DNA of 64,000 bases from JBBDQZ01 sp040905705 (GCA_040905705.1 JBBDQZ010000052.1:1-64000), one strand, 5' to 3'. Positions 1 to 9,402 are shown, numbered from the stretch's first letter. Made by a program: numbers and translations. The notes: a model not told the origin generated them from the sequence alone.

Positions 1-9
1 GAGAGGACA

Positions 10-41
10 GATAAAAGTATCTTTAACTTGATACTTTTATC
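10..41. repeat. perfect 12-bp inverted repeat, possible terminator
   Basis: Arms at 10-21 and 30-41 are perfect inverted complements around an 8-nt loop. The stem is AT-rich and is followed by ttcctactc, not by a clean T run. It could end a gene lying before the window or sit in the leader of the glycosyltransferase gene. The rest of 42-154 shows nothing I can name. Confidence 0.45.
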
Positions 42-154
42 TTCCTACTCGATACCTGTCAGGGTATATAGTTCTATATTCCATGATATATTTGGCAAAT
101 GCATGGTAACTTGCCGTTCACCTATAGAATAGGGTAAAATGACATTAATGATAT

Positions 155-2437
155 GTGTACCTTGTAATGAATATTAATTCAGAACAGGCGAGCCATTTCG
201 ATTATATGACCGGTCAGTATACCGAACAGGAGAAAAATGCAAAGAAAACAAAGCCTCCCGGTCAAATTGATATCAGTATTGTAATTGTTAATTATAATGT
301 AAAGGAATTTGTCGCCAACCTCCTTGATTCGATTGAAAAAGCCCAAAACAATTTTAATATTGAAATATTTGTAGTTGATAATGCCTCTTCCGATGGTTCG
401 GAAAGTTATCTAAAAAGACGTTACCCCAAAGTTAATTATATTGTTAATTCAGAAAATATCGGCTTCGGCCGCGCCAATAACCAGGCTATTCATCAGGCCA
501 GAGGAACCTATACATTACTGATTAATCCGGATACGATAATCAGGCGAGACACACTTGAAGTAATGGTTCGACATATGAAGAACCATCCTGAAACAGCTGC
601 TGCCGGATGCAAGATTTTAAATCCGGACGGATCATTTGCCCCGGAATCCAGGCGTGCTGTGCCGACTCCGCTAACGGCGCTCTGGAAGATTTTGGGACTG
701 TCCAACCTGTTCCCAAACAGCAGGCGTTTTTCCGCCTATTATCTCGGAGGGGTGGATGAGGACAAAGAAAGCAAAGTTCCTGTGCTCTCCGGTGCTTTTA
801 TGTTTTTTCGGACAGAGATATTGTTAAAAAACCAGGGGTTTGATGAGCGATTCTTTATGTATGGAGAGGATATTGACCTGTGTTACCGTATCCGGGAAAC
901 AGGATGGGAAATTGACTATGTGCCTGCTACAAGCATCATTCATTACAAGGGTGAAAGCACAAAAAAAGAAAATCTGGATTATGTTGTGACATTCAACAAA
1001 GCCATATACCAGTTTTTTTCCAAACACTACAGTTTCGGTTATACACTGTTTTTTCGAATTTTTATTCTGGTGGGGATTGTACTCAAAGGTGTGTTTTCCT
1101 ACCTGCATGCCGTTTTTCGAAAACTGATCCAACCTGTGTTGGATATCACTATTCTCAACCTGCTTGTGATACTTTTTTTCATGTGGCGATACGAAATATC
1201 ACCGACTAACATTATTAGTCAGTATCATCTTGAATATCTCTCAGTCAATGTGTTGCTTAGTAGTATTTATCTTGTCTCGGCACTATACTACGATCTTTAT
1301 GGCAAACGCCGGTTTTCCATTCCTTCTGTGATAAAAAGTACCGGTATTGCATTCACCGGTGTGGTTGTGATTACTTTTTTCATTCGCAATTTGGCTTTCT
1401 CCAGGCTGATCCTGCTTCTAAGTGCTATAACCGGAGTGATCCTGTTAAGTGTCTTACGCCTTGTAGAAATCAACCGCTCACGAAATGCACCTAATATTCC
1501 GGGCAGTTTTCTGGTACGGCGGGTGTTATTGGTTGGCCTGGACCAAAAAACGGCGCGACTCATCCGAAAACTACGGTCCCGCGCTGATTGGAACTACCAA
1601 ATTGTGGGTATTGTAGATCAGAACCGTCAATCCATAGTGGACGAAGTCGAGAATGTTCCGGTGCTTGGCAGCCTGGACAGAATGCTCCAACTGGTCCGTT
1701 TTCATCAGGTGGACGAAGTGATCTTTATGTTGCATGCAGTAAATCATGATCAAATTCTCAAAGTTATTTCAGAATTACGAGGTACTTCTGTATATCCGAG
1801 AATCGTACCGGATTCCATGGATTATATTGTTGGTAAAACCAATGTTGAATATTTCGATGATATTCCGGTTATGGACATCAATCTGCCGTATTTCTCTAAA
1901 TGGAATTTGTTACTGAAACGGATGCTTGACCTGACTGTATCATCGGTTTGCGTGATTGTCATGACACCCTTTTTTATTTTTCCAATACTTTTTAACCGAA
2001 GGAGAAGAAATGAGCTGAATATCTATATCACAGAATCAAAGGCTGTGAAGTGTGCGCTTTTTCTACCGTATGTGAAGTATCGCTGGAAAAACAGATATCT
2101 GTTTATGTGTTATGTTTTGTTGGGCCGTCTCAGTTTGGTAGGTAGCCCTGTGATTCCGGATCGAGAGCCAAAATTTGCAAATGTTAAACCCGGGTTGACA
2201 GGCTTCCGGCAGTTGTCGGAAAACCGCCTGTATCATGAAGACGAGAAGTTACAACACGAGCTGTTCTATCTTCAAAACTATACAATATGGATGGATCTGG
2301 ATATAATATTGAAGACACTCATCTATCGACGAAAATCATTGGAGAGTATTGATTCTGAAGGCTCAACAATGATATCGGACAAAGAAAAAAGCCGGAATCA
2401 GGTGCGCAAATTCAGCAAGAAATATGAGGATACGTAG
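155..2437 (+). CDS. GT2 glycosyltransferase fused to degenerate phosphoglycosyl transferase
   Basis: Two-part membrane protein of 760 residues. Residues about 40-270 are a family 2 glycosyltransferase (VVNYN start, VVDNASSDGS nucleotide-binding region, later YGEDIDLCYR), resembling rhamnosyltransferases of surface polysaccharide synthesis. Several membrane segments follow (about 296-430), then a Rossmann-like segment (about 455-555) and a domain resembling bacterial sugar transferases (about 585-735: KRMLDL, SLVG, KPGLTGF). The last part lacks the KFRTM segment, and the usual catalytic Asp-Glu pair aligns with N646-R647, so it is probably not active as a phosphoglycosyl transferase. The first possible start is GTG at 155; ATG at 167 is equally plausible. 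The next + strand gene encodes an intact enzyme of the same type. Confidence 0.8.
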   Translation: MYLVMNINSEQASHFDYMTGQYTEQEKNAKKTKPPGQIDISIVIVNYNVKEFVANLLDSIEKAQNNFNIEIFVVDNASSDGSESYLKRRYPKVNYIVNSENIGFGRANNQAIHQARGTYTLLINPDTIIRRDTLEVMVRHMKNHPETAAAGCKILNPDGSFAPESRRAVPTPLTALWKILGLSNLFPNSRRFSAYYLGGVDEDKESKVPVLSGAFMFFRTEILLKNQGFDERFFMYGEDIDLCYRIRETGWEIDYVPATSIIHYKGESTKKENLDYVVTFNKAIYQFFSKHYSFGYTLFFRIFILVGIVLKGVFSYLHAVFRKLIQPVLDITILNLLVILFFMWRYEISPTNIISQYHLEYLSVNVLLSSIYLVSALYYDLYGKRRFSIPSVIKSTGIAFTGVVVITFFIRNLAFSRLILLLSAITGVILLSVLRLVEINRSRNAPNIPGSFLVRRVLLVGLDQKTARLIRKLRSRADWNYQIVGIVDQNRQSIVDEVENVPVLGSLDRMLQLVRFHQVDEVIFMLHAVNHDQILKVISELRGTSVYPRIVPDSMDYIVGKTNVEYFDDIPVMDINLPYFSKWNLLLKRMLDLTVSSVCVIVMTPFFIFPILFNRRRRNELNIYITESKAVKCALFLPYVKYRWKNRYLFMCYVLLGRLSLVGSPVIPDREPKFANVKPGLTGFRQLSENRLYHEDEKLQHELFYLQNYTIWMDLDIILKTLIYRRKSLESIDSEGSTMISDKEKSRNQVRKFSKKYEDT

Positions 2438-2495
2438 AGGGACGCTCCTTTTCGGTTTACCCGTCAATACGTCTTATCTTGAATAGGCGAAGCAA

Positions 2496-3626
2496 TTAAG
2501 TGATTCGCTGTTTAACTCTTTTTACCATCCCGGGATACCAACTGCTGAACGTGTCGGCATCAATATGCATGCGAATCTGTTCCATCAGCCGGAGATAAAA
2601 GGTCAGATTGTGCGTGGTTGCCAGTTGCAGGCCCAGAATTTCGCCGGATTTGAATAAATGATGTATGTAGGCCATTGAATGGTTGCGACACAGATCTGAG
2701 TCAAATTCCGGATCTGCGGATTCAAAAGCGTTCTTCCACCGTGCATTTCTAATGTTGATAATACCGTTTTGAGTAAAAATCATGCCGTTTCTGGCATTTC
2801 TTGTTGGGATTACGCAATCGAACATATCGATACCCCGTGCTACGCATTCCAGAATATCTGCGGGGGTACCTACTCCCATTAAATAGCGTGGTTTTGAACG
2901 GGGAAGCAGATCGGTACTGACATCGGTGATCTCATACATTAATTCTCTGGGCTCTCCGACACTCAATCCACCAATGGCCATTCCGTGAAATTCCATTTCG
3001 GATAGCACTTCGACAGATTTCTTTCGCCATGCCGGATATACACCGCCCTGTGTGATTCCAAACAGAAATTGTCGATGACCGTATCGGTCAGTGCTGTTGT
3101 GGTACGCCTGTATACTTGAGGAAGCCCAGCGATGTGTAAGTTCCAGTGATTCTCGCACATTAGATTCTGTAGCGGGATATGGCAGACATTCATCCAATAC
3201 CATCATAATATCCGAACCGAGAATGCGCTGTGTCTCTATTACATTTTCAGGGGTAAATTTATGCCTGGACCCGTCCAAATGACTCTTGAAGACTACACCG
3301 TCCGCTTCCAAATCTCTTATGCCTGAAAGGGAAAAAACCTGATATCCGCCGGAATCGGTCAATAAGGCTCCCTGCCAGTTCATAAATGCATGAAGCCCGC
3401 CCGCTTTATCCATCGTACTATTACCGGGCCTTAAAAACAGATGGTATGTATTTCCGAGGATGATTGGAGCTTTAATTTTGCTTGCAGAAATGGTATGGTC
3501 AACCGCTTTCACGGTACCGGCTGTACCAACCGGCATGAATATCGGTGTAGGTATCACCCCGTGGTCTGTTTGGATTTCCCCTCTTCGGGCCTTCCCTTTG
3601 GTCGTTTCTTTTATGAGATAGAACAC
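2496..3626 (-). CDS. tgt: tRNA-guanine transglycosylase
   Basis: Exchanges guanine 34 of GU(N) tRNAs for the queuine precursor preQ1. Length 376 matches the family. D91 (TDSGGYQVFSL) and D270 (DCVIPTRNARNG) correspond to the catalytic aspartates, and QGG with the GGLSVGE loop is present. The structural zinc site is unusual: of the normal CxCxxC...H set only C313 and H339 remain, with F308 and S310 in place of the first two cysteines. From memory, many Bacteroidota Tgt proteins have also lost these cysteines, so this may be lineage-typical. It is convergent with the GT2 fusion (58-bp gap). queD at 62.4-62.8 kb acts in the same pathway. Confidence 0.95.
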   Translation of the reverse strand: MFYLIKETTKGKARRGEIQTDHGVIPTPIFMPVGTAGTVKAVDHTISASKIKAPIILGNTYHLFLRPGNSTMDKAGGLHAFMNWQGALLTDSGGYQVFSLSGIRDLEADGVVFKSHLDGSRHKFTPENVIETQRILGSDIMMVLDECLPYPATESNVRESLELTHRWASSSIQAYHNSTDRYGHRQFLFGITQGGVYPAWRKKSVEVLSEMEFHGMAIGGLSVGEPRELMYEITDVSTDLLPRSKPRYLMGVGTPADILECVARGIDMFDCVIPTRNARNGMIFTQNGIINIRNARWKNAFESADPEFDSDLCRNHSMAYIHHLFKSGEILGLQLATTHNLTFYLRLMEQIRMHIDADTFSSWYPGMVKRVKQRIT

Positions 3627-3764
3627 GTTATATTATGTGTTTATAAAAATTGAGAACTCCCAAATATAAAAAGGGTCACCGATAACACGTAATTGTTTTG
3701 TTAACAGGGTGGCAATCTCTAAAATATGGGATTTTAATCAGGTATTGAAGGAAACAAATCAATT

Positions 3765-5180
3765 TTGGAAAAGGCCAGAGAAATAATTATCACCATCATC
3801 AGTGACGCTGTATTTCTGATCCTGGCTTGGTATGTTTTCTATTATATTCGTTTTGAATGGGGATGGGGAGTTGAGCCGGCAAGTCTCGGGCCATCTTTTC
3901 TGTTTATTCCGGCATTGGTTATTGCCTTGTACTGGATCTCCATTTTTGGGATTTTCGGCCTGTACCGTCAACTTTATTTGATCTCAAGATTTGATGAAAT
4001 TATTCGTGTTGCAAAAATCAGTATCATAGGTACACTGATTCTCTTTTTCCTGCTTTTTATTGATTCTCTGGGATGGTCAACCACCAACCTGTATCAGGCG
4101 AAATGGGTTACGCTGACATATTGGCTGATTGTATTGACCTTTGTCTCCATGAGTCGATTTATACTCAGAACGGTACAGAAATTTCGTGTGCAAAAAGGAA
4201 AGGGATTGCACCGGGCTTTCATTGTCGGAACAGGCTATGCCGCCCGCTCGGTATTTGACAATCTCAACAGGCATCGTACATCAGGAATGAATGTATTGGG
4301 GTTCTTGCATCAGAACGGATCACAGTCGGATGAAGTAGCTGTCGATCAGGAGATGATCATCGGTCATGTTGACGAACTCAGAAATCTGATCCTTAAGCAT
4401 AAAGTACAGGATGTGATTGTTGCATTAGAGCATGATAACCGTGATGATCTGATTGCCATCCTGGATCAGATTGACATTCCCAATGTTTCGATAAAAATCC
4501 TTCCAGATTTCCATCAGATGATTATCGGGCTTAACCAGACAAATCAGATTTTCGGACTGCCACTTATCGATGTCATGCCCGATCCGATGCCTGCATGGGA
4601 AAAGTTTATGAAGCGCCTGATGGATATCGTCCTTTCACTTTTTATACTAATTTTAACATTGCCATTGATGATTGTGATCTTTCTGTTGATTCATGTTACT
4701 TCATCAGGCTCCGCTATATTCAAACAAAAACGAGTTGGGAAATACGATAAAACGTTCATCATGTATAAATTTCGTACCATGTATTCGGATGCGGAAAAGG
4801 AGAGCGGCCCGGTTTGGGCAAAAGACAACGACCCCCGGATCACCCTGATCGGCCAGTGGCTTAGAAAACTCCGACTGGATGAACTCCCCCAGTTTTATAA
4901 TGTATTAAAAGGAGATATGAGTCTGGTAGGCCCCCGTCCGGAAAGACCTTATTTCGTGGAACAGTTTAAAAAAGAGATTCCTTTGTATTCCCGAAGGTTA
5001 CGTGTACGGCCCGGGATAACAGGTTGGGCACAAGTGAAGTGGAAATATGATGAAAGCCTTGAAGATGTCAAGGAAAAAACCAAATACGATCTGTTTTATG
5101 TTGAAAATATTTCCTTGAGGATGGATTTTAAAATTATCATTAACACGATTATGACTGTAATGAAAGGAAAGGGGCAGTAA
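3765..5180 (+). CDS. undecaprenyl-phosphate glycosylphosphotransferase (WcaJ/WbaP type)
   Basis: Transfers a sugar-phosphate from a nucleotide sugar to undecaprenyl phosphate, the first membrane step of exopolysaccharide or O-antigen synthesis. Several membrane helices fill the first 140 residues, then a Rossmann-like CoA-binding-type domain (about 150-270), a re-entrant helix after KRLMD, and a complete sugar transferase domain with FKQKRVG, YKFRTM, the D372-E373 catalytic pair (LDELPQ), MSLVGPRPE and RPGITGWAQV. Start is TTG at 3765, with aaggaa about 12 nt upstream. The next gene follows after 2 bp, suggesting an operon. The sugar substrate cannot be read from sequence. Confidence 0.92.
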   Translation: MEKAREIIITIISDAVFLILAWYVFYYIRFEWGWGVEPASLGPSFLFIPALVIALYWISIFGIFGLYRQLYLISRFDEIIRVAKISIIGTLILFFLLFIDSLGWSTTNLYQAKWVTLTYWLIVLTFVSMSRFILRTVQKFRVQKGKGLHRAFIVGTGYAARSVFDNLNRHRTSGMNVLGFLHQNGSQSDEVAVDQEMIIGHVDELRNLILKHKVQDVIVALEHDNRDDLIAILDQIDIPNVSIKILPDFHQMIIGLNQTNQIFGLPLIDVMPDPMPAWEKFMKRLMDIVLSLFILILTLPLMIVIFLLIHVTSSGSAIFKQKRVGKYDKTFIMYKFRTMYSDAEKESGPVWAKDNDPRITLIGQWLRKLRLDELPQFYNVLKGDMSLVGPRPERPYFVEQFKKEIPLYSRRLRVRPGITGWAQVKWKYDESLEDVKEKTKYDLFYVENISLRMDFKIIINTIMTVMKGKGQ

Positions 5181-5182
5181 AT

Positions 5183-5914
5183 ATGACCCGTAGTGAGACA
5201 CTGGTAATCATTCCCACATATAATGAATCGGACAATATAGTTTTGCTTGTCCCTCTTTTACTGAATCTTGAGGAGAGGGTGGATGTTCTTGTGGTAGATG
5301 ACGGATCTCCGGACGGAACAGCCGATGCTGTAAAGAAATTGCAGGAGGAGTTTCCGGACAGGATTCAACTGATGGAAAGGAATGAAAAACTGGGCCTTGG
5401 AACGGCGTATGTTATGGGGTTCCATTTTGCCTTGTCTAAATCATACAAGTATATTTGTGAAATGGATGCAGATTTATCACACGATCCTGAGGATGTTCCT
5501 CGCCTTATCAAAGAGGTGAAACAGGCTAAATGTGATCTTGCCATAGGCTCCCGCTATTGCGATGGTATCAGCATCATTAACTGGCCGCTTTCAAGGCTGA
5601 TTTTGTCGTATTCTGCCAATATGTATGCCCGATTTATAACCGGGCTTCCGGTACTCGATACTACGGCAGGGTTCAAGTGCATTTCCCGGAAGGTTCTGGA
5701 AACTATAGATTTGAATAAAATAAGGTCCAATGGATATTCTTTTCAGATAGAAGTTCATTTTCGGGCGTTCAAGGCGGGGTTCAATCTTAAGGAAGTTTCC
5801 ATTATTTTTAGAGAACGCCGGGAAGGCGTATCTAAAATGTCAAAAAAAATAATTTTTGAAGCGGTATGGATCGTCTGGATTTTGAAATTAAGAAGTATAT
5901 TTCGAATACTCTGA
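5183..5914 (+). CDS. polyprenol monophosphomannose synthase-like GT2
   Basis: A 243-residue GT2 enzyme of the dolichol-phosphate mannosyltransferase (DPM1) type: IIPTYNE at the N-terminus, VVDDGSPDGT, the MDADLSHDP metal/nucleotide motif, AIGSRY and TTAGFKCISR. There is no C-terminal pair of membrane helices, so it resembles the short soluble or peripheral DPM1 form. It likely makes a polyprenyl-phosphate hexose donor for periplasmic glycosylation. It begins 2 bp after the preceding glycosylphosphotransferase and so is probably translated from the same message. Mannose as the substrate is inferred from family only. Confidence 0.88.
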   Translation: MTRSETLVIIPTYNESDNIVLLVPLLLNLEERVDVLVVDDGSPDGTADAVKKLQEEFPDRIQLMERNEKLGLGTAYVMGFHFALSKSYKYICEMDADLSHDPEDVPRLIKEVKQAKCDLAIGSRYCDGISIINWPLSRLILSYSANMYARFITGLPVLDTTAGFKCISRKVLETIDLNKIRSNGYSFQIEVHFRAFKAGFNLKEVSIIFRERREGVSKMSKKIIFEAVWIVWILKLRSIFRIL

Positions 5915-5991
5915 AGGTAACAATCAATTTGCCCTGTTACGGGCTGGATCCGTAATTCACTCCAATTTGAATTAATCTATATCTATAGCGA

Positions 5992-6963
5992 ATGAACTAC
6001 CTCGATTTTGAAAAGCCGATCATCGAACTGGAGAAAAAAATCGCTGAGTTGCGGGAACTCAATATGAGTGATGACAACATTTTGGTTCCTGAAATTAATC
6101 GCTTGCAAAAACGGGTTGAAGAGTTGCGGATCTCTATCTTTTCTAATCTGACACACTGGCAGCGGGTTCAGCTCTCCAGGCATCCCGACCGTCCCTATAC
6201 ACTCGATTACATCTATAAAATTATGGAGAATTATGTAGAACTCCATGGTGACCGATACTACAGTGATGATAAATCGATTGTCGGAGGATTCGCAACACTC
6301 GAAGGGCGATCTGTTTTGGTGATAGGCCATCAGAAAGGTCGCGATACCAAAAGCAGAAAGTATCGGAACTTTGGTATGCCCAATCCGGAGGGATACCGGA
6401 AGGCGTTGAGGTTGATGAAATTAGCTGAAAAATTTGGAGTCCCGGTAATCACCTTGCTCGATACACCGGGTGCCTATCCCGGACTCGAAGCCGAGGAACG
6501 AGGCCAGGCCGAGGCCATCGCTCGAAATCTTCGTGAAATGGCGCTTCTGGAAGTCCCTATTGTTACTGTAGTGATTGGTGAAGGCGCCAGCGGGGGGGCT
6601 CTCGGTATTGGAATGGGTAATGAGGTTTATATGATGGAAAATACATGGTATTCTGTGATTTCTCCGGAATCCTGCTCTTCCATACTCTGGAAAACCTGGG
6701 ATTATAAGGAACAAGCGGCACATGCACTTAAATTGAGTGCTCCGGATCTGCTTAAGCTCAAAATTATCGACGGCATCATTAAAGAACCGCTCGGAGGAGC
6801 TCATCGCGATTACAATTCCGCTTCGGAGGAACTCAAAAAACAGTTGCTGAAAAGCCTGAACCGGCTGGGTAAATTGAAACCCTCTGAGCTCAAGGCCCAG
6901 CGAATTGATAAATATTCACTTATGGGTACGTGGGAAGACCATGCTAAAGTGAAAAAGAAATAA
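5992..6963 (+). CDS. accA: acetyl-CoA carboxylase carboxyltransferase subunit alpha
   Basis: With AccD this subunit moves the carboxyl group from carboxybiotin to acetyl-CoA, giving malonyl-CoA for fatty acid synthesis. The 323-residue length and the N-terminal FEKPIIELEKKI helix are typical. Crotonase-fold motifs are clear: GHQKGRDTK, GMPNPEGYRKALR, TPGAYPG, GEGASGGALGIG and the SPE.CSSILW segment. No accD is in the window, which is common. It opens a closely packed + strand run through cdsA. Confidence 0.97.
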   Translation: MNYLDFEKPIIELEKKIAELRELNMSDDNILVPEINRLQKRVEELRISIFSNLTHWQRVQLSRHPDRPYTLDYIYKIMENYVELHGDRYYSDDKSIVGGFATLEGRSVLVIGHQKGRDTKSRKYRNFGMPNPEGYRKALRLMKLAEKFGVPVITLLDTPGAYPGLEAEERGQAEAIARNLREMALLEVPIVTVVIGEGASGGALGIGMGNEVYMMENTWYSVISPESCSSILWKTWDYKEQAAHALKLSAPDLLKLKIIDGIIKEPLGGAHRDYNSASEELKKQLLKSLNRLGKLKPSELKAQRIDKYSLMGTWEDHAKVKKK

Positions 6964-6988
6964 TCACTACCCATTTGACAATAATCTG

Positions 6989-7429
6989 TTGATTTTCCCT
7001 GATATACCCCCGATTCTGAGTTATGAAATGCAGCTACGAAGTCGCTACAGCGAGACGGACAAGATGGGTGTGGTCTATCATAGTCGCTTTCTGGAATATT
7101 TCGAGGTGGTACGCACCGAATTTATACGTGCTGCAGGACTCCCCTATGGTGAAATGGAACGTTCCGGGGTAATGCTTCCGGTTGCCAGAGCAGAAATTCA
7201 GTATAAGCGTCCTATTTTATATGATGAACTTATGGATGCCCAATTGATGGTCTTTGACCAACCGAATGTTAAACTGATCACCTGGTATGATATCCGGACA
7301 ACCGGATCCCAACAGCCATGCGTATTGGGAAAGGTGGATCTGGTATTTGTGGATGCAAAAACCCGGCGTCCGATGCGGGTCCCTGATATATTCCTAACCA
7401 GATTTAACAATTATGCCCGACTGGCCTGA
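6989..7429 (+). CDS. YbgC/FadM-family acyl-CoA thioesterase
   Basis: Small hot-dog-fold thioesterase of the 4-hydroxybenzoyl-CoA/YbgC type. RYSETDKMGVVYHSRFLEYFE carries the catalytic Asp of the family (YxxTDxxGVVYH). It would hydrolyse short or medium acyl-CoA; the substrate is not predictable. The frame opens with TTG at 6989, 25 bp after accA; ATG at 7028 gives a 133-residue form that matches the usual family length and may be the true start. Its 3' end overlaps nadC by 17 bp, indicating translational coupling. Confidence 0.85.
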   Translation: MIFPDIPPILSYEMQLRSRYSETDKMGVVYHSRFLEYFEVVRTEFIRAAGLPYGEMERSGVMLPVARAEIQYKRPILYDELMDAQLMVFDQPNVKLITWYDIRTTGSQQPCVLGKVDLVFVDAKTRRPMRVPDIFLTRFNNYARLA

Positions 7430-8267
7430 TCATGTAAAAGAAATTGTTCGCCTTGCACTCGCGGAGGACATCGGTAGCGGTGATATTACTACCAACGCGA
7501 TATATAGTGGGAAGGAAATGGGAACCGCACGATTGATCGCACGACGAAATGGTGTTCTGGCGGGTATAGAACTTGCCTCATATATTCTTCATAGGGTAAA
7601 TCCACAAGTGATGTTTAATCCTAAAGTCCGGGATGGTCAACAGATCATGGAAGGAACGGAACTGGCATTGCTAAAAGGCCCTCTTGCACCTGTATTAAGC
7701 GCTGAGCGAACGATGCTTAATTTTTTACAGCGTATGAGTGGCATAGCTACCCGAACCAGAGCCTTTGCCAAAGTATTGGAATCAACCCGTTCGAAAATTC
7801 TCGATACCCGTAAAACAGTTCCCGGCCACCGGTATCTCGACAAAATGGCTGTTCGCATCGGGGGAGGAGTAAACCACCGAATGAGACTTGATGACCGTTT
7901 TCTCATTAAGGAAAATCATATTCGAATGGCCGGCGGAATTGAAAAAGCAATCAGCCATTGTATTGCATACCGTGAAAAATATAATCTGAAAGTGGCTATC
8001 GAGATTGAAGTTACAGAATTGGATGAACTGGACTGTGTTGTTACATTCGGACAGGTGGATTATGTGATGTTGGATAATATGAGCCTGGCTAATATCAAAA
8101 AAGCTGTGGATCGGGTGCAAAACAAGTACTATACAGAGGCATCGGGAAATATTACACTTGAAAACCTTTTGGATATTGCCAATACGGGAGTCGATTTTAT
8201 CTCCTCCGGTGCATTGACTCATTCGGTTCCGGCACTGGATATTTCGCTGTTGGTGGATGAAGGATGA
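7413..8267 (+). CDS. nadC: nicotinate-nucleotide pyrophosphorylase (carboxylating)
   Basis: Quinolinate phosphoribosyltransferase: converts quinolinate and PRPP to nicotinate mononucleotide in de novo NAD synthesis. Length 284 is standard. Visible motifs are EDIGSGDITT near the N-terminus, the ERTMLNFLQRMSGIAT helix, DTRKTVPGHR, GGGVNHRMRL, IKENH, EIEV, MLDN and SGALTHSVP. The ATG at 7413 lies inside the end of the thioesterase gene, and the stop codon is followed at once by the ATG of the DUF2085 gene. nadA and nadB are not in the window. Confidence 0.97.
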   Translation: MPDWPDHVKEIVRLALAEDIGSGDITTNAIYSGKEMGTARLIARRNGVLAGIELASYILHRVNPQVMFNPKVRDGQQIMEGTELALLKGPLAPVLSAERTMLNFLQRMSGIATRTRAFAKVLESTRSKILDTRKTVPGHRYLDKMAVRIGGGVNHRMRLDDRFLIKENHIRMAGGIEKAISHCIAYREKYNLKVAIEIEVTELDELDCVVTFGQVDYVMLDNMSLANIKKAVDRVQNKYYTEASGNITLENLLDIANTGVDFISSGALTHSVPALDISLLVDEG

Positions 8268-8801
8268 ATGAATGTGCTTTACCCTGTAAATATGAATTTT
8301 ACGACCATATGTACTCCTGATCATCCCAAAATTCTGACAAAGAAGTTTCACCCGCTTTTTTTTACGGTGGTCTTTCCCGTATCGGTGTTCTTTGTTGTTG
8401 TAGCCTGGAGTCCACCATTGTTATTCAATACGCTTGCAGAGTGGTCGGGGAGCTATCAAAAAGCATTGCTCTCTTTTGTGTGTCATCAGCAATTAAGCCG
8501 AACCTGGCTGATCGGGGAGGTACCTTTGGCCGTTTGCAGCAGGTGCACGGGAATTTACACCGGATTGCTCGTAGGATTGGTTATATTTTCATACTTTTCT
8601 GTCTGGGTAAATAAATCAGTTCATATGGTTACCCGATTTTTTTTTGTGAGTACACTGATATTGGCGGGTGATGGATTTGCCAATTTGTTTAAAATCTGGC
8701 AAACTCCCGATTATTTAAGAACACTTATTGGAGGTTTTTGGGGGGCGGTGATTGGTATAATGTTGGTAACGGCAATGGTAGTCATTAATAAACACAAATG
8801 A
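8268..8801 (+). CDS. DUF2085 membrane protein
   Basis: A 177-residue membrane protein with about four helices. The segment CHQQLSRTW...PLAVCSRCTGIYTGL is the hallmark of DUF2085, with conserved His and Cys residues that could bind a metal; no function is established. The ATG directly follows the nadC stop; an internal ATG at 8292 is an alternative start. It overlaps the next gene by 4 bp (ATGA). Confidence 0.8.
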   Translation: MNVLYPVNMNFTTICTPDHPKILTKKFHPLFFTVVFPVSVFFVVVAWSPPLLFNTLAEWSGSYQKALLSFVCHQQLSRTWLIGEVPLAVCSRCTGIYTGLLVGLVIFSYFSVWVNKSVHMVTRFFFVSTLILAGDGFANLFKIWQTPDYLRTLIGGFWGAVIGIMLVTAMVVINKHK

Positions 8802-9382
8802 GGGTAAATGCATTTATGGAATCTTTCCAGAAAAAAAGTTATTGGAATGCTGCCGGGAAAGCCGGTATTATTTTTGGATCCACGTTATTTCTGATTTCGC
8901 TGATCGGGGGGTATCAAACAATACATACGGAGCCTTCGGGCAGCTTGTTAAGTGGCTCGATCATCGCTTCAGCGGCCGGCTGTCTCTTTGGAGCTTTTGG
9001 TGCGGTGTTGGCGGTAAGGTTTTATATCAATGAGTATGGCCCGGAGATGAATATAGGAACTGGAGCCATTATCGGATTGGTCACCGGCCTGTTTATTTCG
9101 CTTATCTACCAGTTGCTGGGGCTTATATGGCCATTGATCGATGCTGCTTATATCGAGAATTTGCAGAGAGCTATGATTGCAAATATCGAAATGATGGATC
9201 TGTTGCCTGCCGATCAAAAGGAGGAAATGGTCGACGCTATATATACCCAAATGCAGAATTATTATTCTGCCGGCAATATCATCAATGGATTACTGCTTGG
9301 TTTTTTATCCTACGGACTTTTGAATTTGTTAAGCGGATTACTTGGAGCCAAATTCATGGGTCGGACACCGGAAAAGCTTTGA
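8798..9382 (+). CDS. small membrane protein, DUF4199-like
   Basis: A 194-residue protein with four predicted membrane helices (about 20-40, 48-70, 82-106 and 160-180) and a polar segment between helices 3 and 4 (LPADQKEEMVDAIYTQM). This architecture fits DUF4199 proteins common in Bacteroidota, but I cannot confirm the family by eye. It overlaps the DUF2085 gene by 4 bp; ATG at 8816 would remove the overlap. Function unknown. Confidence 0.65.
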   Translation: MRVNAFMESFQKKSYWNAAGKAGIIFGSTLFLISLIGGYQTIHTEPSGSLLSGSIIASAAGCLFGAFGAVLAVRFYINEYGPEMNIGTGAIIGLVTGLFISLIYQLLGLIWPLIDAAYIENLQRAMIANIEMMDLLPADQKEEMVDAIYTQMQNYYSAGNIINGLLLGFLSYGLLNLLSGLLGAKFMGRTPEKL

Positions 9383-9402
9383 GCTGATTTTACAACCTTT
9401 CT

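Noticed and set aside
7782..8351. 189-codon open frame on the minus strand
   Set aside because: Antisense to nadC and the DUF2085 gene, both well supported.
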